Counted from the first letter of the stretch, positions 17,128 through 25,592 are shown. The stretch is 64,000 nucleotides of DNA from Mycolicibacterium lacusdiani (GCF_021916785.1 NZ_JAKCFC010000002.1:868001-932000), one strand, 5' to 3'. A program made the numbers and translations. Notes: generated from the letters alone by a model not told the origin.

Positions 17128-17981
17128 GCGCGCCCCGCGTCGCGGTCGTCACGGTCGTCCACGGGCGCCACGACCACTTGCGCCGGCAGCAGGACGGACT
17201 GCGGGCGAGTGCCCGCACACCCGACGTCAGGTGCGTCGTCGCGATCGACGACGACCCGACGGACCTCCTCGACGACCACGTCGAGGTCATCCCGTGCGAC
17301 CGGACTTCGCGGGGCCTGCCGCTCGCACTGGCCCGCAATCTCGGCGCGGAGCGGGCCATCGCGCTCGGCGCGGACCTGGTGATCTTCCTCGACGTCGACT
17401 GCATACCGGGGGCGACCATGGTCGACCGGTACGTCGCGGCGCACGCCAGGATCTCGCGGCCGGCCCTGATTGCCGGGCCCGTGACGTACCTGCCGCCGTC
17501 AGAGCACGGCTACCCGCTCGCAGGCCTGCCCGACGCGACGAATCCGCACCCGGCACGGCCCAACCCGCCCTCCGGCGCGGTGCTCGAGGAGACCAATCAC
17601 GACCTGTTCTGGTCGCTGTCCTTCGCCACGACGCCGGCGGTGTGGCGCCGCATCGGCGGGTTCTGCGAGGAGTACGTGGGGTACGGCGCCGAGGACACCG
17701 ATTTCGCCACGCAGGCCGCACGCCGTGACGTCGCGCTGTACTGGGTGGGTGGTGCGCACGCCTATCACCAGCACCACCCGGTGTCGAACCCTCCCGTCGA
17801 ACACCTCGGCGCCATCGTGGCCAACGCCGCGACCTTCCACCGCCGCTGGCGCCGCTGGCCCATGCCTGGTTGGCTCGACGAGTTCGAACGCCGCGGTCTC
17901 ATCACCCGCGCCGACGACCAGATCTCCCTGACCGCCCCTGCCGACGCCTCGGCCCTCGCGAAAGGCCCACATCACACGTGA
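17124..17981 (+). CDS. Glycosyltransferase family 2, galactosyltransferase-like
   Basis: Product of 285 residues, GTG start in a GTGA overlap. GT-A domain: VAVVTVVHGRHDHLRRQ at the N-terminus, LALARNLGAERAIALGADLVIFLDVDCIPG with the DxD-type DVD, and GGFCEEYVGYGAEDTDFATQAARR, the Glyco_transf_7C acceptor motif shared with the gene at 10603. His-rich AYHQHHPVSNPP follows and may help bind metal. The two GT2 enzymes with the same C-motif at opposite ends of the cluster probably add similar residues. Confidence 0.87.
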   Translation: MSAPRVAVVTVVHGRHDHLRRQQDGLRASARTPDVRCVVAIDDDPTDLLDDHVEVIPCDRTSRGLPLALARNLGAERAIALGADLVIFLDVDCIPGATMVDRYVAAHARISRPALIAGPVTYLPPSEHGYPLAGLPDATNPHPARPNPPSGAVLEETNHDLFWSLSFATTPAVWRRIGGFCEEYVGYGAEDTDFATQAARRDVALYWVGGAHAYHQHHPVSNPPVEHLGAIVANAATFHRRWRRWPMPGWLDEFERRGLITRADDQISLTAPADASALAKGPHHT

Positions 17982-18595
17982 ACTCCCCAGCGCCCAACAA
18001 ATTCGCCGCGGACGTCGGCCACTGGTCGGACATCCCGGGGTGGTTCCAGTGGCGGGAGGGCCAGGAGGATGCCGCTGCGACATTCCCGGAGGGGAGCACG
18101 TTCGTCGAGGTCGGCTGCTACCTGGGCAGGAGTCTGTGTTCCCTGGCCGAGGTGGTGCGGGACTCGGGTCGCGACTTCACGGTGATCGGCATCGACACGT
18201 GCCGGGGGAGCGGCGCCGAAGGTCAGTCGAACACCGACGCCCACGGTGCCGCCGTCGAGTACGGCGGCGGAACGTTCGCGGGGCTGCTGCACCGCAATCT
18301 CATCGCGTGTGGCGCCGCCGACGACGTCCACCTGCTGGTCAGCACGTCCCCGGCCGCGGCGAGCCTGTTCGCCGACGGGTCGCTGACCTGGGTACACCTC
18401 GATGCGCGGCACGACTACGACAGCGTGGTCGCCGACATCGACGCGTGGGGACCCAAGGTGGCCCCCGGCGGTTGGCTGTCCGGCGACGACTACGACTCCC
18501 TGTGGTGGCCCGGGGTCGTGGCGGCCGTCGGCGACAGGCTGCCCGACGCGCACGGTTGGCTCACCGCACAGTGGCGTTGGCGCAAACCGTCATGA
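17978..18595 (+). CDS. Class I SAM-dependent methyltransferase
   Basis: Product of 205 residues, GTG start in a GTGA overlap. SAM-binding motif I FVEVGCYLGRSLCSLAEVV (about residues 40-58), motif II FTVIGIDTCRGSG, and LTWVHLDARHDYDSVVADIDAWGPKVAPGGWLSGDDY, which matches Methyltransf_24-type and sugar O-methyltransferase-like enzymes. The Asp-rich DARHDYD segment often binds a divalent metal in this group. In this setting it probably O-methylates a sugar, as seen in mycobacterial methylated glycans and glycolipids (inference). Confidence 0.83.
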   Translation: MNSPAPNKFAADVGHWSDIPGWFQWREGQEDAAATFPEGSTFVEVGCYLGRSLCSLAEVVRDSGRDFTVIGIDTCRGSGAEGQSNTDAHGAAVEYGGGTFAGLLHRNLIACGAADDVHLLVSTSPAAASLFADGSLTWVHLDARHDYDSVVADIDAWGPKVAPGGWLSGDDYDSLWWPGVVAAVGDRLPDAHGWLTAQWRWRKPS

Positions 18596-19446
18596 ACGAC
18601 CAGCGGGTGTCCGTCGCAGAGTCCTGTTTGAATGGCGGGGTGTACACCGTCTCAGCGCCAAGCCCGCGCCCCGATGAGGAGCTGCCCCCAGGAGTGACTC
18701 CCCCCATCGATGGCAAACCGGTCAACGGCTCGATCGGCGGGGTGGCGCGCGGTCTCGCGGGCCTCGACGAGGTGGCGTGGAACAGCCTGGACCAGTTGAG
18801 CCGCGCTCTTCGCGTCGAGGAAGGCAACCTGGAGACGACGCTGGCGGCCATCCTGGTCGCGGCCGTCGACCTGATCGACGGCGCCAACGCCGCCGGACTC
18901 AACCTCTTCGTCAAGAAGAAGTTCGTCCCGCAGGTGGTGCTCGGCGCTGCACCCCCCGTGCTCGACGAGTTGCAGCAGCGCACCGAGAGCGGACCCTGCA
19001 TCGACGCATCGCGCGAACAGCACACCGTCGACCTCGCCGACACCCGAACCGATTCGCGCTGGCCGGAATTCATCGACAAGGCAGTCGAACTCGGCGTCCT
19101 GTCCATGCTCTGCGTGCCCCTGTGGGTCGACGAACGCAAGCTCGGGTCGCTCAGCCTCTACTCGTCCGAACCCCATGCCTTCGATCAGACTGCGGCCCGG
19201 CTCGCGAACCTGTACGCCACCCACGCCGCGCTCGCCCTCGCCGATGCCCAACGCGTCGACCAGCTGCACCGCGTGGTGACCAATCGCGACCTCATCGGTC
19301 AGGCCAAGGGCATTCTCATGGCCACCCAGCGCATCACGGCCGACGACGCCTTCGCGTTGCTCACCAACGCCTCGCAACGGCTCAATCGCAAGCTGGTCGA
19401 CATCGCCGAGGTGGTCGCCACCACCGGCGCTCTGCCTGGCCGGTAG
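18592..19446 (+). CDS. GAF-ANTAR transcription antitermination regulator
   Basis: ATG at 18592 overlaps the methyltransferase stop by ATGA and gives 284 residues; GTG at 18607 or 18640 would give a shorter protein without the unconserved leader. A GAF domain spans roughly residues 75-215 (SGPCIDASREQHTVDLADT, VLSMLCVPLWVDERKLGSLSLYS). The last 60 residues are an ANTAR domain (DLIGQAKGILMATQRITADDAFALLTNASQRLN), which binds dual-hexaloop RNA to prevent termination. A GAF domain suggests ligand or redox sensing. Its coupling to the glycan operon is unusual and may mean self-regulation of the cluster. Confidence 0.87.
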   Translation: MNDQRVSVAESCLNGGVYTVSAPSPRPDEELPPGVTPPIDGKPVNGSIGGVARGLAGLDEVAWNSLDQLSRALRVEEGNLETTLAAILVAAVDLIDGANAAGLNLFVKKKFVPQVVLGAAPPVLDELQQRTESGPCIDASREQHTVDLADTRTDSRWPEFIDKAVELGVLSMLCVPLWVDERKLGSLSLYSSEPHAFDQTAARLANLYATHAALALADAQRVDQLHRVVTNRDLIGQAKGILMATQRITADDAFALLTNASQRLNRKLVDIAEVVATTGALPGR

Positions 19447-19912
19447 CCGAGCCAGGGGCGGTGAACGCGGTGTGAACCGGCGATGTCGAGCTAATTCGGC
19501 CGCGGGCGGAACCGAAGCTCACAGACACCGTCAGTCACTCGCGTAAGCCGTGCAGCACGCGGTGAACAATTAGCTGTCGTGTCGCGCTGTGATTTACTTC
19601 TCAGTTTCTCCGGCGAATACTAAGAAACGTTTTCCCAAGGCCGCGTTCGGGGTTCGCTGAAGGCGTTGCCAGGACGCGAAACATGCTGTTGCAAGGGATG
19701 AAACGGGTTGCCGACGCAACATAACATTCGGATAACGAAGAGTTTCCTAAGCATGTACTGAGAGGTTCGGCGAGCGGGTACGCCACCCTCGGTCGAGGAC
19801 GAATGGAGCGTCGCTCCCCGTCGCTACACTCGATGTCGACCGCGTCTGTCAAAAGACGCTGACCAATCGAAATCTAGGCCGGCGCATGCCATGCCGGCGG
19901 AGGTGCCAGATA
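19447..19912. promoter_or_regulatory. Long AT-richer leader before the beta-propeller gene, with a candidate promoter
   Basis: 466 bp with no supportable gene. TTGCCG (19708-19713), 17-bp spacer, GATAAC (19731-19736) is a reasonable housekeeping promoter and would leave an untranslated leader of about 170 bases. The region 19560-19760 is AT-richer than the coding flanks. No terminator or recognised riboswitch fold was seen. Confidence 0.35.
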
Positions 19913-20944
19913 GTGGCTAACGGCTTCGTGCGCTCGAACAGCGCGACCGTCGACAGTGCGATCCCGACTGCGACCGCGACCCGGCAGGGCACCGCGTCCA
20001 TCGGACATGGCCCCATCGCAGACATTGCCGTCGACGGCCGGACCGTCGCCGTCACCAACTACGGAGACCACTCGCTCGCGGTGCTCGACGCCAACGACCT
20101 CACCGTCAAGGGCGGAATCAGCGCCCGCGAGCCGTTCGCACTCGCCGTCGCAGGCGACAAGGCCTACGTGGGCGTCGCATCGGTGGCCTACGACGCCGTC
20201 GCAGTGATCGACACCCGCACCGGCGCGGTCACCGCGTCGTACCCGCTGTCCTACAGCGTCACCGCGATGACCACGAGCCCCGACGGCAAGCGCATCTTCG
20301 CCGGTCGGGCCGCCGACGGCGGCGTGGACGTCGCCGTGATCGACGTCGTGGCCCAGCGCGTCGGCACCATCTACCTGGCCAAGGGTGACGACGTCGTGAT
20401 CGACGCCATGCAGGTCGACCCCTCCGGGCGCAGCCTGTACGTCGCCACGTCGGATTCCCGCGGCAGCCGCCTGGTGATCGTCGACCTGGAGAACGCCAGG
20501 GCCCGACGGACGCTCGAGATCGGCGCGCCCATCCGTGGGCTGGCCATCGGGCTGGACAACACCGCATACGTCCTGACTTCCGACATCGAGGACCGCGGCG
20601 TCGTGCACGTGGTCGACCTCGTCGCGGGCCGCATCATGGTGAGCGCCGAGATCGCCACTGCACCAACCCAGCTCGCGCTGTCGGTCGACGGCACGCGCGC
20701 CTACGTCGTCGACTACGACCGCGTAGTCGTGCTGAGCACCGCCAACCTCGACGTCGTCGACACCATCACGGTGGACGCCAGGCCGTCGTGCCTCGCGGTG
20801 AGCTCCGACCGCGTGTACGTCGCGGACTACGCAGGCGCCGTGACCGCGTTCGCGGTCCCCGCACCGGCGCCGATGCTGTACGCGCCGTCCATGGCCGCCA
20901 ACCCGGCCGCGCGGCCGCAGGCTCGCGAGTTGGCTCCCGCCTGA
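19913..20944 (+). CDS. YncE-like beta-propeller protein
   Basis: GTG at 19913 with GGAGGT 8 bp upstream is chosen over an ATG at 19886 with no site; product 343 residues. The body is six to seven repeats of about 42 residues with VAVTNYGDHSLAVLDAND, AYVGVASVAYDAVAVIDTRTG and RAYVVDYDRVVVLSTANLD, the YVTN/YncE propeller pattern. No signal peptide or membrane span is visible, so it is predicted cytoplasmic, unlike E. coli YncE. Catalytic residues of lactonases are not evident. Ends 19 bp from the convergent response-regulator gene. A scaffold or binding role is likely. Confidence 0.75.
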   Translation: MANGFVRSNSATVDSAIPTATATRQGTASIGHGPIADIAVDGRTVAVTNYGDHSLAVLDANDLTVKGGISAREPFALAVAGDKAYVGVASVAYDAVAVIDTRTGAVTASYPLSYSVTAMTTSPDGKRIFAGRAADGGVDVAVIDVVAQRVGTIYLAKGDDVVIDAMQVDPSGRSLYVATSDSRGSRLVIVDLENARARRTLEIGAPIRGLAIGLDNTAYVLTSDIEDRGVVHVVDLVAGRIMVSAEIATAPTQLALSVDGTRAYVVDYDRVVVLSTANLDVVDTITVDARPSCLAVSSDRVYVADYAGAVTAFAVPAPAPMLYAPSMAANPAARPQARELAPA

Positions 20945-20963
20945 GAGAGCAGGAGCGCGTGAG

Positions 20964-21677
20964 TCAGCGCCACTGATAGCGGGTCTTCGGGCGGCCCTTG
21001 CCGTAGTCGGTATGCCGGATGACGGTGCCCTCGTCGGCCAGTCGCTCCAGATAGCGCCACGCGGTCACCCGCGACACGCCCACGCGCCCGGCGACCTCGT
21101 CCGCGGTGAGACCGTGGGCGTGATCGCGCACCGTGCGCGCGATCTCGTCGTTGGTCTGCGGCGCGGCGCCCTTGGGCGCTGCCGATTTCTCACTGCCGGT
21201 GCGCAATTCGGCGAGGGCGCGATCGACTTCCGCCTGGCTGGCGGCATCCACCCCGGCCGGTAGTGCCACGCGGTAGCGACGGTAGCGCTCGAGACGGTCG
21301 CGGAAGGCGGCGAACGTGAACGGCTTGAGCAGGTACGCCAGCGCGCCGTGCGCCACGGCCGCGCGCACCATCTCGAGGTCGCGCTCGGAGGTGATCGCGA
21401 TGATGTCGGGGGCCGGGCGCAGCCCCGCGAGGGCGGAGGCAAGGCTGATACCGCTCGCGTCGGGCAGCCCGAGGTCGAGCAGTACCAGGTCGATCGGGGT
21501 GTCGCCGGCTGACGCCTCCGTCGCCGCCTGCATCGCGTCGCGCGCGGTGTGTACCACCGCCGTCGCCGAAAACCCTTCCACCCGTTCGAGATACGTTCTG
21601 TGCGCCTCGGCGATCAGGTGGTCGTCCTCGACGATCAGAACCGATATCACCCGGACTCCTTCGGTGCGCGACGTCAT
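20964..21677 (-). CDS. dctR: DctR/CitB-family response regulator
   Basis: Product of 237 residues, ATG at 21677 in ATGA overlap with the kinase stop (an internal GTG near residue 8 is the alternative). Receiver domain residues 10-130: VLIVEDDH, phospho-acceptor Asp68 in LVLLDLGLPD, conserved Lys near 120 in AYLLKPFTF. C-terminal helix-turn-helix at about 180-235 (TADEVAGRVGVSRVTAWRYLERL) of the CitB/DcuR type. With the kinase at 21674 it should control dctA, transcribed divergently, in response to C4-dicarboxylates. The symbol is assigned by family and context. Confidence 0.85.
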   Translation of the reverse strand: MTSRTEGVRVISVLIVEDDHLIAEAHRTYLERVEGFSATAVVHTARDAMQAATEASAGDTPIDLVLLDLGLPDASGISLASALAGLRPAPDIIAITSERDLEMVRAAVAHGALAYLLKPFTFAAFRDRLERYRRYRVALPAGVDAASQAEVDRALAELRTGSEKSAAPKGAAPQTNDEIARTVRDHAHGLTADEVAGRVGVSRVTAWRYLERLADEGTVIRHTDYGKGRPKTRYQWR

Positions 21678-23320
21678 GAGGTGACCACCGGCACCGTCAC
21701 GGTCACCACTGAACCGTAGGTGACGTCCGCGGTCAGGGTGCCGCCGTGGCGTTTCACCACCTGCGCCACCAGCGCCAGACCCAGGCCGTGGTGGGTGACG
21801 TCGGACTTCGTGGAGTAGCCGCGCTGCATCGCCCGCTCGAAGGCGTCGGCGTCCATGCCCGCGCCGCTGTCGGCGACCCGGATCAACAAGCCGTCGTTCG
21901 CAAGCGAAGCGTCGGGGGATGTCTCGCCGAAGGTGACCGTCACCTCGACCCACGGATCGTCGCGATCGCATGCGTCCATGGCGTTGTCGATGAGATTGCC
22001 GAGCACGGTGACGATTTCCTGCGCCGAGAGCGGCAGGTGCGCCGTGGCGGCCGACGTCGTCGGCAAGTGGGTGTCCTCGGTGACGGTCAGCGCGATGCCG
22101 CGCTCGTCGGCCTGGGCGGTCTTGCCCAGCAGCAGGGCCACCAGCGCAGGCTCACCCACGTCGGCGGAGAGTCGGTCGACCAGGCGTTGCGAGAGGGCGA
22201 GTTCCTCGGTCGCGAACGTGACGGCATCCTCGGGTCGGCCCATCTCCACCATCGTGATCACGGTGTGCAGCTTGTTCGCGGCTTCGTGGGCTTGGGCCCG
22301 CAGCGAGTCGGTGAGCACCTGCAGTGAACTCAATTCGCCCAGTGCGCCCTGCAATTCGGTTCGGTCGCGGATCGTGACCACCTCCGACCGCTTCGAGGTG
22401 GGACGGTCGTCGGCTCGGTCGGCGTCGGAGCCGCGCACCGTGGAGCGGTTCACGACCAGAACGCGGTCGTCGGTCACGTGCACCTCGTCGCGGACGCCGG
22501 GATCGTGGTCGTGGAGGAATGCGGGCAGGTCCGATGGCCGGATGGTGCCGGGCGGTAGGCCCAGCAGTCGCCGCGCCTCGTCGTTGACGATCGCAACCCT
22601 GTCGCCGTCGAGGACGACCAGGCCCTCGGACACCGAGTGCAGGATCGCGTCGTGGTGCTCGTACATCACCCTCAGTTCGTCGGGTGCAAGGCCGTGGGTC
22701 TGCCGCAGCAGCCGACGGCGAATGGCCCACACGCCGAGGAGCGAGACCGCAAGGGCGCCAAGGCCGACGACGACGATCGCGGGGATCTGCTCACGCCACC
22801 GCTGCGCCAGCGTCTGCTGCGTGATGCCCGCCGACACCAGACCCACCACGTCGCCGTCCGGGTCGAGCACCGGTACGACCGCGCGGATCGACGGTCCCAG
22901 CGTGCCCGTGTACACCTCGGTGAACGTCGCGCCCCGCAGTGCGGGGTCGATGGTGCCGAGGTACTTGCCGCCGATCTGGCGCGGGTCGGTGTGGGTGAAC
23001 CGGGTGGCGTCCGGCGACATGATCGTGATGAACGCGATGTCGGTGTTCGTCCGCACCGCCTCGGTGACCGGCTGCAGTATCTCGGTCGCGCGTCCAGACT
23101 GGATCGCCGAGGCGGTGGACGGCGCATCGGCCAGGGCGGTCGCGATGCTCACCACCTGCTGACGTGCCGCCTCGTCGCCGTCCTGACGGGCATCGACCAG
23201 AGCGAGCGCGCTGCCGATCATCACGATCACCGCGATCACGACCACTTGCAGGGCGATCGCCTGACCCGCCAGCGACCGGGGCCAGGAGCGGCTCAACAGC
23301 GCGCGCCACGACCTGCCCAC
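21674..23320 (-). CDS. dctS: CitA/DcuS-family sensor histidine kinase
   Basis: GTG at 23320 with GGAGG 6 bp upstream is preferred over TTG at 23326; product 548 residues. Transmembrane helix at about 18-40, a periplasmic PAS-like sensor domain to about 190 (TDIAFITIMSPDATRFTHTD and GKYLGTIDPALRG, as in citrate/dicarboxylate sensors), second helix around 195-215, cytoplasmic PAS (VSEGLVVLDGDRVAIVNDEA), H-box QAHEAANKLH, and ATPase motifs NLIDNAMDACD and DSGAGMD with YSTKSDVTHHGLGLALV. It is predicted to bind an external C4-dicarboxylate such as succinate, malate or fumarate and phosphorylate the partner regulator. Confidence 0.88.
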   Translation of the reverse strand: MGRSWRALLSRSWPRSLAGQAIALQVVVIAVIVMIGSALALVDARQDGDEAARQQVVSIATALADAPSTASAIQSGRATEILQPVTEAVRTNTDIAFITIMSPDATRFTHTDPRQIGGKYLGTIDPALRGATFTEVYTGTLGPSIRAVVPVLDPDGDVVGLVSAGITQQTLAQRWREQIPAIVVVGLGALAVSLLGVWAIRRRLLRQTHGLAPDELRVMYEHHDAILHSVSEGLVVLDGDRVAIVNDEARRLLGLPPGTIRPSDLPAFLHDHDPGVRDEVHVTDDRVLVVNRSTVRGSDADRADDRPTSKRSEVVTIRDRTELQGALGELSSLQVLTDSLRAQAHEAANKLHTVITMVEMGRPEDAVTFATEELALSQRLVDRLSADVGEPALVALLLGKTAQADERGIALTVTEDTHLPTTSAATAHLPLSAQEIVTVLGNLIDNAMDACDRDDPWVEVTVTFGETSPDASLANDGLLIRVADSGAGMDADAFERAMQRGYSTKSDVTHHGLGLALVAQVVKRHGGTLTADVTYGSVVTVTVPVVTS

Positions 23321-23350
23321 CAACAACCTCCGCCGCTATCGAACACATCA

Positions 23351-23368
23351 GAACTAAATGAACTAAAG
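23351..23368 (+). promoter_or_regulatory. 9-bp tandem repeat in the dctS-dctA gap
   Basis: GAACTAAAT directly followed by GAACTAAAG, in the 118 bp between the divergent kinase and transporter genes. Tandem direct repeats of this spacing are typical recognition sites for response regulators, so this is a candidate DctR site (inference). Confidence 0.4.
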
Positions 23369-23385
23369 CGTGACCTGGGTCACGC
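23368..23385 (+). promoter_or_regulatory. CRP-like operator upstream of dctA
   Basis: GCGTGACC-TG-GGTCACGC is a perfect inverted repeat. It contains GTGA-N6-TCAC, the core of the cAMP-receptor-protein consensus TGTGA-N6-TCACA also used by mycobacterial CRP. It sits about 54 bp before the dctA start, suiting carbon-source control of dicarboxylate uptake. Confidence 0.6.
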
Positions 23386-23438
23386 CAGCGAACACCATCA
23401 TCTCAGAACACCCACTCACTCCAGCTGAAGGAGAACCC

Positions 23439-24821
23439 ATGGCCACCCCGCTAGATGCGACGGCGCCGCCGGAACAACCGAAGAAGCGTGACCGCACGCA
23501 CTGGCTCTACATCGCCGTCATCATCGCCGTCGTCGCGGGTGTGATCGTCGGACTGGTGGCACCCGACGTGGGCAAGAGCGTCGGAGTCCTCGGCACGATG
23601 TTCGTGGCACTGATCAAGATGATGATCGCACCCATCATCTTCTGCACGATCGTGCTCGGCATCGGCTCCGTCCGCAAGGCCGCCACCGTCGGCAAGGTCG
23701 GTGGTCTGGCCTTCGTGTACTTCCTGCTGATGTCCACCTTCGCCCTGGCCATCGGCCTCGTCGTCGGCAACATCATGCACCCGGGTAGCGGCCTCCAGCT
23801 GACGGAGAGCGCGTCGGGCAAGGGTGCCGAACTCGCGGAGACGGCGCACGAAGCAGGCGGCCTGCTCGACTTCGTTCAGGGCATCATCCCCGAGACGCTG
23901 TTCTCGGCGCTGACCGCAGGCAGCGTCCTGCAAGCACTCTTCGTCGCGCTGCTCGTCGGGTTCGCGCTGCAGGGGATGGGTGCCGCGGGCGAGCCTGCAC
24001 TGCGGGCCATCGCCTCGCTGCAGAAGCTGGTGTTCAAGATCCTCGTCATGATCCTGTGGCTGGCCCCGATCGGCGCCTTCGGCGCCATCGCCAACGTCGT
24101 CGGCCAAACCGGCTGGTCTGCGGTCACGCAGTTGCTCGGCCTGATGCTCGGCTTCTACATCACTTGCGCCGTCTTCGTATTCGGTGTGCTCGGCATCCTC
24201 CTGCGGGTAGCCGCGGGCGTGTCGATCTTCAAGCTGGTCCGCTACCTGGCGCGGGAGTACCTGCTCATCGTGTCGACGTCCTCCTCCGAGTCGGCGCTGC
24301 CCCGGCTGATCGCCAAGATGGAGCACCTGGGCGTGGAACGAACCACCGTCGGCGTCGTCGTCCCCACCGGGTACTCGTTCAACCTCGACGGCACGGCGAT
24401 CTACCTGACCATGGCCTCGCTGTTCATCGCCGGAGCGATGGGCGATCCGCTCACCGTGAGCGAACAGATCGGCTTGCTGGTGTTCATGATCGTCGCGTCC
24501 AAGGGCGCAGCTGGTGTCACCGGTGCCGGTCTCGCGACGCTGGCCGGCGGCCTGCAGGCCCACCGCCCCGACCTGCTCGACGGTGTCGGACTCATCGTGG
24601 GCATCGACCGGTTCATGTCCGAGGCTCGCGCCGTGACCAACTTCTCGGGCAACGCGGTGGCCACCGTTCTGATCGGAACCTGGACCAACACCATCGACAA
24701 GAACCGCGTCGACGAGGTGCTGCGCGGCGACGATCCGTTCAACGAGTTGACGATGGTCGACGACGACCACGGCGCCCGCGACGGGGAAACCCCGAAGGAC
24801 AGGGTGCCCGCGCCGGCCTAG
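23439..24821 (+). CDS. dctA: C4-dicarboxylate:cation symporter DctA
   Basis: Product of 460 residues; ATG at 23439 follows AAGGAG, and the longer frame upstream lacks a site. Dicarboxylate/amino-acid:cation symporter (DAACS) family: MIAPIIFCTIVLGIGS, the re-entrant serine loop SSSESALPRLIAKM (SSSxxxLP), VVPTGYSFNLDGTAIYLTMA (NLDG substrate/cation site) and DRFMSEARAVTNFSGNAVA. Eight membrane helices with two hairpins are expected. Imports succinate, fumarate and malate with protons or sodium. Divergent from the DctS/DctR genes that probably control it. Confidence 0.92.
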   Translation: MATPLDATAPPEQPKKRDRTHWLYIAVIIAVVAGVIVGLVAPDVGKSVGVLGTMFVALIKMMIAPIIFCTIVLGIGSVRKAATVGKVGGLAFVYFLLMSTFALAIGLVVGNIMHPGSGLQLTESASGKGAELAETAHEAGGLLDFVQGIIPETLFSALTAGSVLQALFVALLVGFALQGMGAAGEPALRAIASLQKLVFKILVMILWLAPIGAFGAIANVVGQTGWSAVTQLLGLMLGFYITCAVFVFGVLGILLRVAAGVSIFKLVRYLAREYLLIVSTSSSESALPRLIAKMEHLGVERTTVGVVVPTGYSFNLDGTAIYLTMASLFIAGAMGDPLTVSEQIGLLVFMIVASKGAAGVTGAGLATLAGGLQAHRPDLLDGVGLIVGIDRFMSEARAVTNFSGNAVATVLIGTWTNTIDKNRVDEVLRGDDPFNELTMVDDDHGARDGETPKDRVPAPA

Positions 24822-24830
24822 CCGGAGAAC

Positions 24831-24867
24831 GACGAAGGGCCCGGCCGCAACGGCCGGGCCCTTCGTC
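24831..24867 (+). terminator. Bidirectional terminator between dctA and a secreted-protein gene
   Basis: A 17-bp perfect stem (arms 24831-24847 and 24851-24867) with a 3-base loop CAA lies 9 bp after the dctA stop and 15 bp from the stop of the convergent gene at 24883. It can serve both strands. Confidence 0.85.
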
Positions 24868-24882
24868 GTCTGTCCGTGCTGA

Positions 24883-25194
24883 CTAGCAGACCAGCGACAC
24901 CGACACCGTCTGGCTGGTGATCTGCGGAACGAGGATGCGATTGTCGCCGTTGAACCCGGGCCCGATGTAGGGGACCAGCTGCGAGACCGACTGCGGGTTG
25001 CGCACACTCGTCACGGTGCACGAGTCGATCGGACCGCTGCCGACCTTGTCGATGTTCACCGTGTAGCCCTGGGACTGCAGCCGCGCGATGACCTCGCTGG
25101 CCGACTCCTCCTCGGCCGAGGCGAGGCCCGCCGGGATCACGGCGGCAGCGGCGATGCCCATGGCCGCCGCTACGAGCGTTCTCTTCGTCCTCAT
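24883..25194 (-). CDS. Small secreted Cys-pair protein (family member 2 of 3)
   Basis: Product of 103 residues; ATG at 25194 preceded by GGAAGG. Signal peptide residues 1-27 (ends LASA). Mature part: IARLQSQGYTVNIDKVGSGP, IDSCTVTSVRNPQSV, then a Gly/Asn-containing loop and VSVSLVC at the very end. The two cysteines are 59 and 103. It is clearly homologous to the genes at 7077 and 25275 and is their tandem neighbour in the latter case. Extracellular; function unknown. Confidence 0.8.
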   Translation of the reverse strand: MRTKRTLVAAAMGIAAAAVIPAGLASAEEESASEVIARLQSQGYTVNIDKVGSGPIDSCTVTSVRNPQSVSQLVPYIGPGFNGDNRILVPQITSQTVSVSLVC

Positions 25195-25274
25195 GACCGT
25201 GCCTTCCGTCGGGTGCTCCACATCATCCACCTGTTTCATCGCGTTGGGAACGCTGGTCATTCCCGCAGGCAGTG

Positions 25275-25592
25275 CTAGGAGCAGTTGAGCGAGACCGAGA
25301 TGGACTTGCTCTTGATGACCGGGACCAGTTCCCAGTCGATGCTGCCGTCTTCGTTGCGGCCGTCGTGCACGCGGATGTACTCGGTGACGGTCTGCGGATT
25401 GCGGACGCCGGTGACGACGCAGTCGTCGATGCGGCCGCTTCCGACCCGGTCGACGTTGACGGTGTAGCCAGAGTCCTGCAGCCGGGAGATGGTCTGCTGA
25501 GCAGTCTCCTCCGCGTTCGCGACGGCGGCTGGACCGAGTAGCACCGCGGCGACTGCCGAGGCGAGTGTTGCGAGGATTGTCGATGGACGCAC
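25275..25592 (-). CDS. Small secreted Cys-pair protein (family member 3 of 3)
   Basis: Product of 105 residues from GTG with GAAGGGGG upstream. Signal peptide 1-27 (ends AVANA). Mature part ISRLQDSGYTVNVDRVGSGR, IDDCVVTGVRNPQTV, an acidic loop (DGRNEDGSIDWE), and SISVSLNCS; cysteines 58 and 104. It lies 80 bp upstream of member 2 on the same strand, so they probably share a promoter in the 160 bp before the divergent acyl-CoA ligase gene. Tandem duplication is likely. Confidence 0.8.
   Translation of the reverse strand: MRPSTILATLASAVAAVLLGPAAVANAEETAQQTISRLQDSGYTVNVDRVGSGRIDDCVVTGVRNPQTVTEYIRVHDGRNEDGSIDWELVPVIKSKSISVSLNCS

Noticed and set aside
19601..19852. Minus-strand 83-codon frame before the beta-propeller gene
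   Set aside because: Runs through an AT-rich leader with a candidate promoter; no ribosome site or recognisable protein character.
23451..25007. 518-codon minus-strand frame antisense to dctA
   Set aside because: Asp/His/Glu-biased composition is the mirror of a membrane-protein gene; dctA is clear on the plus strand.
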